DNA of 64,000 nt from Lolium rigidum (lineage: Eukaryota > Streptophyta > Magnoliopsida > Poales > Poaceae): positions 262,390,736 to 262,454,735 of the forward strand of contig NC_061508.1 in NCBI RefSeq assembly GCF_022539505.1, read 5' to 3'. A program made the translations under genes and the position numbers. Below are positions 22,044-30,880 of the stretch, in pieces (position 1 is the stretch's first letter; every line of letters starts with the position of its first letter). The notes below the pieces were generated by a model. That model did no database searches, was not told the DNA's origin, and was given only the letters and a program-made list of their open reading frames with translations.

Positions 22044-23254
22044 TCATCCTGACAGATTGGAGATGAATCTTCGGACGAAGTTGATTTTGCCGATGAGGCA
22101 TTAGAGTTCCTTCTTCGTGGTAGGTGGTTGCATGGTGCGCACTGCCTCCTGGCTTTTCAGGCCGATCTCGATTCCGCGTTCATGAACCAAGAAACCCAAG
22201 AACTGACCGGCCGTCACCCCAAAGGCACACTTCTTTGGATTCATTCTTAGCCCGAATCTTCTGGTTCGGTTCAGAATGCGTCGCAAATCCTCCAGGTGTC
22301 CCTCTACGGAGACAGACTTGACCACCACGTCATCGATGTAAATTTCCACCAATTTGCCGATCAGATCATGAAAAATGTAATTCATGGCTCTTTGGTACGT
22401 TGCACCGGCATTCTTCAGCCCAAAAGTCATGACTACATATTCAAACAAGCCTACTGAACCTGGTACTCTGAATGCAGTCTTGTGTATATCTTCTGGAGCC
22501 ATGAAAATCCGATTGTAGCCGGCGTTGCCATCCATGAAACTTAAGACCTTATGACCAGCAGCTGCATTGACCAATGTCTCTGCTACCGGCATGGGATATT
22601 CATCCTTTGGAGTGGCTCTATTGAGGTCTCGAAAATCTATGGCAACGCGCCATTGGCCATCCTTTTCCGTACGGGCACTATATTGGAAATCCATTCAGCG
22701 TACCTGCACGGCCTGATGAACCCGGCGGTTAACATTTTCTCGACCTCTTTCTTGACTTCTTCTAGGATGTCAGCCTTCATCTGACGTGCACGTTGCTGGA
22801 ACGGCCGAAATCCTTTCTTGAGAGGGAGCCGATGCTCAATGATGCTCATGTCTAACCCAGGCATCTCTGTGTAATCCCATGCAAAGCAATCTGGGTACTC
22901 TTTTAACAGAGCTATCATCTGGCTCCTGAGATGTGGATCTAGCTTTTTGCTGATAAAAGTTGGTCGTGGCTTATCCCCAGGACCAATGTCAACCTCTTCT
23001 AGTTCATCAGCCGATGTAAACCCATACCCTAGCTTTCCGTCGCCTGCTAGATCGATGTTAAACACAGGCAAAATGTATGGTGAGGATAGTATGGGCCGAT
23101 TGCTGGAATCGGCCCCCATTTTGATTGAATTGCTCAATGAAGGTTTACATCTTGTTCGTGCTTTATTATGACTACGTGGCATGCTTGAGACGAAATCATC
23201 ACTTTTTATTTTTTGGGGCCGATCGCAGGGATCGGCCTTGCCACGTAGGTCCAT
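22044..23254 (-). pseudogene. pol: Element C reverse transcriptase, frameshifted
   Basis: Two overlapping frames (23254-22637 and 22694-22101) meet near 22660. The first ends in WISNIVPVRK and the second carries GQWRVAIDFRDLNRATPKDEYPMP. The active-site motif YIDDVVVKS lies around 22330-22360 and follows FGLKNAGATYQRAMN. A TAA at 22101 interrupts KKEL/CLIGKINFVRRF. The upstream part contains the protease-RT linker with LKKGFRPFQQRARQM. RT copies element RNA into DNA; here at least one frameshift and two stops prevent this. Confidence 0.87.
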
Positions 23255-23268
23255 TGCCTTTGCTCTTG

Positions 23269-24387
23269 CTATACTGTCAGGCCGGTGGATAAGACCAGCC
23301 TCACCCCATTTTTTGTCACTTCGATGCGCTCACAGCCGTCCAAATCGACTCCGGAGAGTGGCTCTTGATCTTCTGCTTCCCAAATGTTCATGCCAGCCGT
23401 TGAGATTTCGGCTGAATCATCTGCATGGACGACCTCCACTTCATCTCCATCCCACTGTATCAAGCATTGGTGCATCGTGGATGGAATGCAGCAGTTAGCG
23501 TGAATCCAATCTCTCCCTAGCAGGACAGTGTAGGTGCTTTTGCTGTCGACGATGAAGAATGATGTAGGGATGGTCTTTCGGCCTACAGTTAAATCCACGT
23601 TCAGAACGCCTTGCGCCTCTGATGCTTGGCCGTTGAAGTCGTTCAGAGTGATGTTGGTTTTGATCAGATCTGCGCTAGAGCGTCCCAAGCAACGTAGCAT
23701 GGAGTATGGCATTATATTGACTGCCGCTCCCGTGTCGACCAGCATCTTATTGACAGGCTGCCCGTTGATATAACCTCTTAAGTACAGGGCCTTCAGATGT
23801 CTGTAGCTCCTTTCTCGTGGCTTCTCAAAGATAACTGGTCGTGGACCGCAGTCGAGCTGTGCTATAGGTGCCTCTTCTGTTCCTGGAGCACAAAACTCCG
23901 ACGGAAGAATGAACACCATGTTCGTGCCAGCCGATGTCTTATCATCGGCTTTCTTTTGTTTGGGGCGCCACTCTTTCTTCTGTGGATGACCCTCTTCGTC
24001 CAGAGTTTGCTGAATTTTCGCGGCCAGATCGGGCCGCGCTTTCCTTAACGCGTGTAGGTATCGTCTCTCGGCTTCCTCTACGCTACGTAGTCGCTGAACC
24101 CTACGCTTTTGAGAATGGCTGAGTCCATCAGGGCACCACCTTGGCCGGTGATATCTATCTTCTTCTTCTTCATCATCTTCATCTTCTAACTCCTCGAGAT
24201 CTTCCACCCGAGAGGACTCAGCTTGCTTGTTCCGAGACGGGAGAGGCCCTAGACGCTTGAACACTGACACATCTCCTGTGTACCTCTTTTTCTGTCTACA
24301 CTCTGGGCAGTTGCCGATTGTAGGCAATCGGCTCATCCCTGAATCCCAGCAATGCTTGAAGAAAGGACAATCCCAGTGTCTGTCCAC
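23269..24387 (-). pseudogene. Element C aspartic protease and preceding zinc-finger region
   Basis: 372 open codons on the minus strand. Near the N-terminus a Cys/His cluster (WDCPFFKHCWDSG ... GNCPEC) resembles the zinc region between gag and protease in Tat elements. The acidic run EELEDEDDEEEE follows. The protease active site is MLVDTGAAVNIMPYS, and TYTVLLGRDWIHANCC is the C-terminal flap. It cuts the polyprotein in related elements. It is separated from the gag part by a frame change near 24400. This piece itself is uninterrupted. Confidence 0.85.
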
Positions 24388-26497
24388 GTCATCTTGCTCT
24401 CTTGAATTTTACTTGACGCGGCGCTCATATCTTTTGTCGTCTCGATCATACCGACGATATTTCCTGTTATCCACACAAGACCGACGATCTTTTTCGTCGT
24501 CGCTGTCGTATCGCCGGCGCTGGTCGTACTGACGCTCATATTTGTTGAGGAGGTGCTCGGAGAGAGGTCGTTGGTATCGTAGGTTCCTCACCTGCTCCTC
24601 TGTGATGTAGCGCTTGTCATTACGTTGTGGCCGGTCGCGTGGGACGGCCTCATCTTTGTCCTTGCCACGAGAGCGGCTGCTCTCGTCTTTGTCCTTACCA
24701 GGGTGGTGCACAGGTCCTACCATGTTAATGCTGAACGAGGAACCTGGCTGGCACCTCCCGGGGTAAGTGCACTCTACCATGTTAACGGCAGGGAAGGGGT
24801 GCGTGTCAACTTTCATGGCGTACTGGCTGAAAATTAGATGGCCTTGTTCTATCGCCATTTGGATCTGCTGACGCCACACCCTGCAGTCGCTGGTGGTATG
24901 GGTGAACGAGTTATGCCACTTGCAGTATGGCCTTCCGTTCATCTCTTGCACCGTAGGAATTTTATGGCCTTCGGGTAACTTCAGCTGCTTCTCCTTGAGT
25001 AAGAGGTCGAACATCTGCTCAGCTTTGCTTACGTCAAAGTCAAACCCTTTTGCCGGACCTTGTGGTTTAACCCATTTGCAGGACACGGGGTTTGCCCCCC
25101 GAGTCCATTCAGCCACGGCTACCTCCTGATCTCCCGCAGAGTCTTCATCTTCTTCTGTCTCAACCAGGACTACCGAGCGCTTGAACTTGTCCCTGGTACA
25201 ACTCCGGTGGCGCTGTTCATATAATGATAGTTTCTGAACCATATGCGCCGTTGAAGTGTACTCGCTTGGGAAGCCATATCCTTGATCGGCGATGCGAGAC
25301 CCACCACCGCCGGATCGATCGCTTCTTTTTCATTCATACGAGCAGAATAGCATCGATTCCTGACGGTCCTGAAGCGCTGAATGTATTCCGATACCGTTTC
25401 TCCGCGCTTCTGTCGTACTTGTGCTAGATCGGCAATGCCAGCCTCGGAATCTTCTGAGTGATATTGCATGTGGAACTGTTCTTCCATCTCGCTTCCAAGT
25501 CCGGATTGAATCTCGGTGGCAGCGAGGTGTACCACCCGAAAGCCGATCCCGTGAGAGATTGCGCGAAAAACCTCACACATAATGGGTCCGATGCCGAGAT
25601 CATGCCCAACTCGCGCCAAATATCGGCTCACATGCTCAACCGAACTAGAGCCTTCCGATCCACTAAACTTGGAGAATTCAGTGGAGCCGATATTTGGGTG
25701 GTAGTGGGATCAAATCATACTCGTTGGGGTACGGCTTGGAATAGCTGATTGCCCTCCTCTTCGGCACCATGCCGAACTGGTCCCTCAAGATTGCACTGAT
25801 CTGATCCACGGTGCTAGCTGCAGGAGTTGAGCTTTGATGACTCGTTGGAGTGGCATATTTAGCTAGCCACGCCTGCTTCTCGGGATCCGATCCAGAAACC
25901 CCTCCTGCTATTCCAGAAATCCCTCCTGCTGCAATCTGGTTCGTGCATACCCAGTTATTGCAGTCTGGCACATATGTGCACATGTATCCGTGCGGGATCT
26001 TCTTAGGCGGTTCATACAAGAACTGGTAATCACTAGGGTCACCACCGATCTTGTAGACGATGTATGCCGGTGAACTCGGCAGTTCTGGTGCTGCTAGCGC
26101 GAATGGCAGCTGTGGTCTGGTCTGGAATGCCATCTCTCCTTGGTGAGTCCCTAGGGCAGGTCCTGACGGAGAGTACTGATGCTTCATGATTTCCTGGACC
26201 ACGCGAAGCGCGACACGCTCCAAAGTGTTCACCAGGCTCTCAGAATGGCGGTGTAGCGAATGAGCTACCATGTGATTAACCTCCTGACGTAGAGACTCGG
26301 TGCGTTCTTCTCGAAGGAGTAGACAGATCCACTCCATCGAGAGCGCCTTCAGCCGAGACCCTTTCCACCCGATGCCGTGTGAGCGGGTCCTTCCGGAAAG
26401 AGCCGATGAGGTCGGCTTCGAAGAGAGCTTTGATCTCGTCATACTTCTTCTTGTACTCCTCAGACAGGTCTTCGTACGTGACTGGATCTTCCGCCAT
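24388..26497 (-). pseudogene. gag: Element C gag, several frameshifts
   Basis: The likely start is ATG at 26495-26497 (MAEDPVTYEDLSEEYKKKYD), 62 bases inside the 5' LTR; an open frame that begins further up is just primer-site and LTR sequence. Three frames carry the protein: 26497 to about 26390, 26442-25678 and 25631-25170, then 25242-24409. Retrotrans_gag marks include FCEVFRAISHG-like helices and RGETVSEYIQRFRTVRNRCYS around 25340-25400. The later part is charged and Arg/Asp-rich (YERQYDQRRRYDSDDEKDRR), suited to RNA binding. Shifts near 26390, 25670 and 25200 inactivate it. Confidence 0.8.
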
Positions 26498-26536
26498 CTC
26501 TGATGCGGATGTTGATGCAGTTGATGTAGAAGAATG

Positions 26537-26556
26537 TCCCACCGGGCGTGCTAGAA
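26537..26556 (-). promoter_or_regulatory. Element C primer-binding site region
   Basis: On the element strand the 5' LTR end is followed by CATTCTAGCACGCCCGGTGG and then GACATTC. The block AGCACGCCCGGTGGGAC looks like a tRNA-primed site because of its position and GC-rich pattern, but I could not assign the tRNA. Confidence 0.55.
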
Positions 26557-26558
26557 TG

Positions 26559-27728
26559 TGTTGACCACCAAAACCCACCGACGAGTAGCGACGGGCAACA
26601 CGAAGAGCCGGGAGGCTCCCGAGACTCGCCGGTGGGCCCCGGTCCCTCGGGCGACGGCCCGCAAAGCTCCGGCACGCACGTCCGATGCCTGGTGCAAGGG
26701 CGTGCCACCTGACCTATACCTGGTCAAGAAGGTGATGGATTGCTTCGACTAGTTTCCCGCATGGCATACACGTAAACATTAAATACGAGCCTCGATCGGC
26801 TCAGGTTCTCCTGTGAATCGGCTCAAGGAGCCGATCCACCCATGATTCGTATGAGATCTACGATAACATGGTGGTCCTGCTTGATCAATATTAGGTTAAA
26901 ACGATCTACGACGATCTAGGGTTTTCACCACATAACCGAAACGTCCTACACGTAATTGAGCCTGGCAGACACGAAAGATGATAATAAACCAGCCCTAGAC
27001 AAGGCCTAAAAACCAACGTGGAGTTGATTCCCGGAACATCTTTTCTAGGACTAGCAAACTATACCTTACGTGCTACTGGATCCTTCAACCCGTTTGCCAG
27101 GCCTAACTATGTAGATATCAAACTAATCCTTGAAGAACAAGAAGCAATCGTAACGGATCGAATCTACTAAATAATGACTAAGCAAGGTGCCACCCTTGCA
27201 CCTAAGATCGGTACAAGGGTGGCTAGATATCCAGGGGTAGCATGACTAATCAAATACATCAAGAAAGTACCGATGCTAACCCTAACATATCCACGATAAC
27301 AGTGTTGCTCGCCATCAAAAAGGCATCAGTACGAGCAACACATGAACAACGAATAAACAAGATTCTGCTTAGATCGCAAGATGCGATCTAGGCAGCATAG
27401 CGCTTACCCGGAAGAAACCCTCGAAACAAGGGGTGGCGATGCGCCTAGATTGGTTTATTGTGAACTTGATCGTCCTCCTTTCTCAATAACCCTAGATACA
27501 TATTTATAGTCCGTAGACTTCCTAACGTGGGAATAATCCCAACCGTGTACGAGCTAAACTCTACCTTTTAATCCTAACCGACACGTATCCTACTATATTT
27601 ACAGATACACGGGCAATTTAGCCCACACTCTTTATACAAGGCCGATTCATGAATAATTTCTACGTATATTTGCTAAGCCCATCTCAATCACGGCCCACCT
27701 CTGATTCGGTTAAAATCTGGTGATAACA
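26559..27728 (-). repeat. Element C 5' LTR
   Basis: 1170 bp, partner of 17252-18421, ending GGTGATAACA directly before the CCATC target copy. Confidence 0.93.
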
Positions 27729-27733
27729 CCATC

Positions 27734-27865
27734 AACCTTCAACGTGCTTCTTGACTCCTACTGGTTCGATAACCTTGGTTTCTTACTGAGGGAAAACTCG
27801 GTGCTGTACGCATCACACATTCCTCTTGGGGTTCCCAACGGACGAGTGCTTTACCGTCACAAGCA
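27734..27865 (+). repeat. Element A 3' LTR, final 132 bases
   Basis: Same sequence as 10703-10834 with few changes (for example GAAAACTCGGTGCTGTACG), ending CACAAGCA. The next bases, GTCCC, are the target duplication of A. Confidence 0.92.
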
Positions 27866-28657
27866 GTCCCCCCCCCCCCCCCGTTCTTACGATCGTACTG
27901 AAGAGGAAAATGATGCCATTGTGAAGAAATACAATTATGATTTTTTTCATAAGGAGAAACCCAAGGCCCCAGCACCATACACAAAGAAGCAAAAAACATA
28001 TGCTCTTAGTTTTCTGAACACACCATCGCAATATGACTTACACGAGAGGAATGATGACTATACATGCATACTTGCGAAGGTAATTGAGGACAAGAAGGAT
28101 AGTGCTGGTAAGAAGAAGGATAGTGCTAGCACGAGCAAATCATCAGCAAGAATTGTAGCCGGGAAGAAATCAAGTTCAATAAGTGCACTCCTCAAGGCCA
28201 AGCAAGCGACAGCAGGCAGAAAAGGAAAGGAAGTTTCCCAGCTCGGAGCACAAGCCAAACAATCGCTCCCACCACTCAAAGTGTTGCAAGTTCCCTTGGC
28301 GTACAAGGAACTTGGTCCTTTCGATATGGATGAAGCTACGACGCTAGCGGATCAAATTGGCATGACCGTGGAGGACATGATGTTCTCCGATGCAGTACCT
28401 AGGGCTGACATAGCTCGTAAATTTGTCTACGGGGCCGACTTGGTCAGCAAAGAGAGGCTGCATAAACTGCCAACGCATATGAGGAATTTGCATCAGTGGT
28501 ACCTTAATGCGTGCAAGGAGAACACAAGTTTCATCGTGGCGGATATCCCAGGAGATTATTACTTCCGAAGGGAACAGATCCATATGGAGATGAATGAACT
28601 CTGGCAGTTATTCAATTTAGACGCCCTCGACAAATCTCTAATTAGTTGCTACTGCTT
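27866..28657 (+). pseudogene. CACTA second protein, region before and into the Ulp1-like domain
   Basis: Picks up where 2752 stopped. A 15-base C run (27868-27882) continues the proline-rich linker, then SYDRTEEENDAIVKKYN and the basic, Ser/Lys-rich stretch KKDSASTSKSSARIVAGKK. The conserved block after that (LAYKELGPFDMDEATTLADQIGMTVEDMM, here split by me as motif only) and MRNLHQWYLNACKEN are typical of plant CACTA proteins upstream of their Ulp1/C48 peptidase domain. The exon appears to end in CTT|GTAAGTTG, a good splice donor (intron from 28658). No stop within this segment. Confidence 0.78.
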
Positions 28658-28743
28658 GTAAGTTGTTAACTACATATAAGTTCATGTTCATTCAGTTGTT
28701 CCTGTTCATTGCATATATTCATTATATCATATGTGTTCTCTTA

Positions 28744-30020
28744 TGAAGAATGAAGATGGTTGAATGCACGAAAATATGGTGGAGCACCTAGGTGCCAGCG
28801 CACCCGGTTTCAATTTTTTTGAAAAAATGTGATTTAAATATTTTAGAAAATTTTAAGATAATTTACGCGTGTATATGCAACCTTGATACTTGCGTGTGCA
28901 AATTTTCAAGAAAAAATACGACTTTATGTGACCTACACAAAAAAGAGAAAAATGAACTTTGTTATACTGTGAATAGTGTACGGGTACTTCTTATACTGTA
29001 AACAGTATGATTTGTTATTTCTGTGTAGGTTACATACTTTCATATTTTCGGTTCAAACTTGACATGCCCATACCTAAGTACATTATCTACACACATGATT
29101 TATGCCGATTTTTTATAATTAATTTTAGTATTTTTTAGAAACTTATTGTTGAAAACGGGTTCTGGCGCACCCGAGAGTCAAAAATCTGCGTCCGTTGAAT
29201 GCAGCTATAATAAGATGTACAATATTGGGTTTGTTGACCCAGATAAAGTACATCATGAAACCGTAAAGAATAATATCGAAGAAACGGTGGAAAACTTAAC
29301 GAGATTTATAGTGGAGCAAAGCTTCTGTGATTCAATACTCTTTCCTTACAACTACAGGTGAGAGTAACATTCAGTTTTTCTTACTCGATGTTACGTCTAA
29401 TTCATGACGTCTATATAAATATGTGTAGTTTCCACTGGATTCTGCTAAACATTAAAGTTGATAAGGGAATTGTTAAAGTAAGCGACCCATTGAATAGAGG
29501 CCTGGACGGGTTCCGCAACTTGCAGGAGATTCTCCAGAGGTAATTTCAATCATTGTCGCGCTATATCTTTCGTGCAATATCAATTAATCATCCATTATAT
29601 TAATTCTATCATTCTTTTTCCTGGCAGGGTTTGGACATCTTTCAAGGAGGTTATTACAGGTGAGCACTTTGCAGAACAGCTAACATTTACTATTGTACCG
29701 TGCGCCCAGCAGCCACAGGGGACGAATCTATGTGGATACTACGTTTGCGAGTCCATTCGCATGTTAACCACTGAGCAGCACAACGATAATAGATTCAACG
29801 TAAGCAATAACATTCACAACTTTAATTTATTATTGTCAATACTTCGTTATCAAGATTGATATAATCATATTCATCTCATTTTCCTATATTGGTCGACTGC
29901 ATGCGGGAGAAACTCCAATCACAGGAACACATACTAGGAATTACGGAGGAACTGGCGACATTTCTGTTGACAGAAGTAATAAACGATAACGGCCGGTTTA
30001 GTCCAAAGAGGCGTCGGTAG
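28744..30020 (+). pseudogene. CACTA second protein, Ulp1-like cysteine protease domain in four exons
   Basis: Exons: about 28749-28768 joined to 29204-29357 once the MITE is removed (donor CAG|GTGAG); 29429-29539 (acceptor TGTAG, donor GAG|GTAATT); 29638-29799 (acceptor GGCAG, donor AAC|GTAAGC); last exon about 29890-30020 ending PKRRR and TAG. The C48 protease triad is present: His in FHWILLNIK (29433-29435), Asp in VSDPLN, Cys in GTNLCGYYVCE. This family removes SUMO-like modifiers in host proteins; in CACTA elements its role is not known. The acceptor before the last exon is TATTGG where an AG is expected, so splicing may be impaired. The 226-base interior MITE also breaks it. Confidence 0.78.
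28769..29194 (+). mobile_element. Mutator-like MITE in a CACTA exon
   Basis: Flanked by a perfect 9-bp direct repeat TTGAATGCA (28760-28768 and 29195-29203), the target size of Mutator-like elements. Degenerate inverted ends place GGTGCC...CACCCGGTTT at about 28791-28811 against GGGTGCGCCAGAACCCG at the right (reverse strand). Removing it restores the CACTA exon reading MVEC followed by SYNKMYNIGFVDP. The interior is AT-rich and has no transposase. Confidence 0.75.
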
Positions 30021-30525
30021 TAGGGAGCTCCATGTATATGTATTAGTTCGAATAGACGACGGGCGTTTGTCCCGGTAGTAGTAAGCTCCATGTATATGTG
30101 TAAGGGGAATCTACGGATAGACTTTTCCTTCCAATATTTGTTTGCTCGATCTATATATAATAAATGAACGTGTACAACTTGTAGTAGCTTATAAAAGTAT
30201 GCAACTTTTATTTTAAAAGGAAAAAATGAAACAAACCAGGGGCGGTGCCGGTGGTGGGGGAGGCTGCACCCCTCAAACCCTAAAGCAGCAGCGTTCTGCG
30301 CGCGCCACGTAGAGACCTTTTTGTCGTGGGTGGTAATACCGCCCGCGACAAAAGGGGTTGTCCCCTCCGCGCCCCGCGCCTGCCACGTGGAGGACCATGT
30401 GTCGCGGGTGATAAATGACCCGCGACAAAAGGGTGGACCTTTTGTCGTGCCTCCCTTGTCGCGGCTGGCCGCCCGCGTCAAAAGGGTCATACGACCCGCG
30501 ACATTAGGCATGTTTTCCACTAGTG
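30021..30525 (+). repeat. CACTA 3' untranslated and subterminal repeat region
   Basis: A short duplication (GAGCTCCATGTATATGT at about 30025 and AAGCTCCATGTATATGT at about 30082) follows the stop codon. From 30300 on, repeats of CGCGACAAAAGG and its inverse occur about every 40-60 bases, for example 30345-30356 and 30420-30431, the usual binding-site layout of CACTA ends. The terminus TTTTCCACTAGTG ends at 30525. Confidence 0.8.
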
Positions 30526-30880
30526 GTTGTTCGTTCTATGATGAAGCAAGTCTGGCAAGCAATCGTCTCCCAAATCGAATTCAAATGGAAATAATTATTA
30601 TGGGATGCTGGAATATTTGGAATGAGAGAAATAAGATCTTCAAAAATGAAAGAGCCTCACTTCAAAGCTGGAAAAAACAGGTGAGAAGAGATAACTGTGA
30701 TCATTCATAGAGCAAAGCAAGAGGCAAATTTATTAGAATACTGGATACAAGTAATTATATAATTTTTTGCCCTTTTGTAAATATTTCTCTTGTAAATGTG
30801 TGCATTATCATTTACTTATAAATAAATAAAATATACAGTAGTCCTACTGTTTCACTGTCAAAAAAATTACAAGCTGAAGT
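30526..30880 (+). pseudogene. LINE 3' terminal fragment
   Basis: A short frame reads IIIMGCWNIWNERNKIF and then ERASLQSWKKQVRRD. This matches the C-terminal end of plant L1-type LINE ORF2, just after the reverse-transcriptase zinc-binding domain (pattern WxIWxxRNxxIF). An AT-rich tail follows, with AATAAATAAAAT near 30820 and a run of A at 30863-30869. The CACTA element begins or ends immediately before it, so the CACTA target site was in this LINE remnant. Only about 190 coding bases survive. Confidence 0.65.

Larger units (their letters stand above)
17252..27728 (-). mobile_element. Tat-lineage gypsy retrotransposon C, nested in the 3' LTR of A
   Basis: Perfect target duplication CCATC (17247-17251 and 27729-27733) and two 1170-bp LTRs (17252-18421 and 26559-27728), both TGTTGACCACC ... 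GGTGATAACA. All pol domains are on the minus strand: gag, protease, reverse transcriptase, RNase H, a second archaeal-type RNase H, integrase. The double RNase H is an established mark of the Tat lineage (RIRE2, Retand and relatives). Between integrase and 3' LTR lies an ORF on the opposite strand (18711-19208), also known for Tat elements. Several stops and shifts make gag-pol inactive. Confidence 0.92.
2753..27865 (+). mobile_element. Gypsy-type LTR retrotransposon A (gag and protease only), containing elements B and C
   Basis: Perfect 5-bp target duplication GTCCC at 2748-2752 and 27866-27870. LTRs begin TGATACGTCTCAAACG and end CACAAGCA. With nested elements and their duplicated pentamers removed, both LTRs are 1593 bp (2753-3164 plus 9654-10834; 15791-17251 plus 27734-27865). 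The internal part (10835-15790) has a primer-binding site, a gag ORF, a frameshifted protease and about 2.6 kb without a long ORF. No reverse transcriptase, RNase H or integrase is present, so the element is non-autonomous and would need enzymes from a partner. Two later insertions hit its LTRs, B in the 5' and C in the 3'. Confidence 0.92.
336..30525 (+). mobile_element. CACTA (En/Spm-like) DNA transposon, 5' end missing, heavily interrupted
   Basis: The host of the left nest. Coding pieces at 336-1164, 2053-2752, 27866-28657 and 28744-30020 join up once the insertions are removed. They form a plant transposase-associated protein (PF03004-type region, proline-rich linker) with a C-terminal Ulp1-like cysteine protease domain. 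The 3' terminus is TTTTCCACTAGTG at 30513-30525, the inverse of a CACTAGTGGAAAA terminal repeat, preceded by subterminal repeats built on CGCGACAAAAGG. The 3 bases after the end are GTT; the matching left copy is not in the window. Insertions: the LTR at 1-335, solo LTR 1165-2052, gypsy A 2753-27865, MITE 28769-29194. No TNP2-type transposase (DDE) gene is visible, so it may lie left of the window or be absent. Confidence 0.85.

Noticed and set aside
27720..27867. Start of the long frame running from 27720 into the CACTA coding part
   Set aside because: The first 48 codons are element A LTR; only the part from 27866 is CACTA protein.
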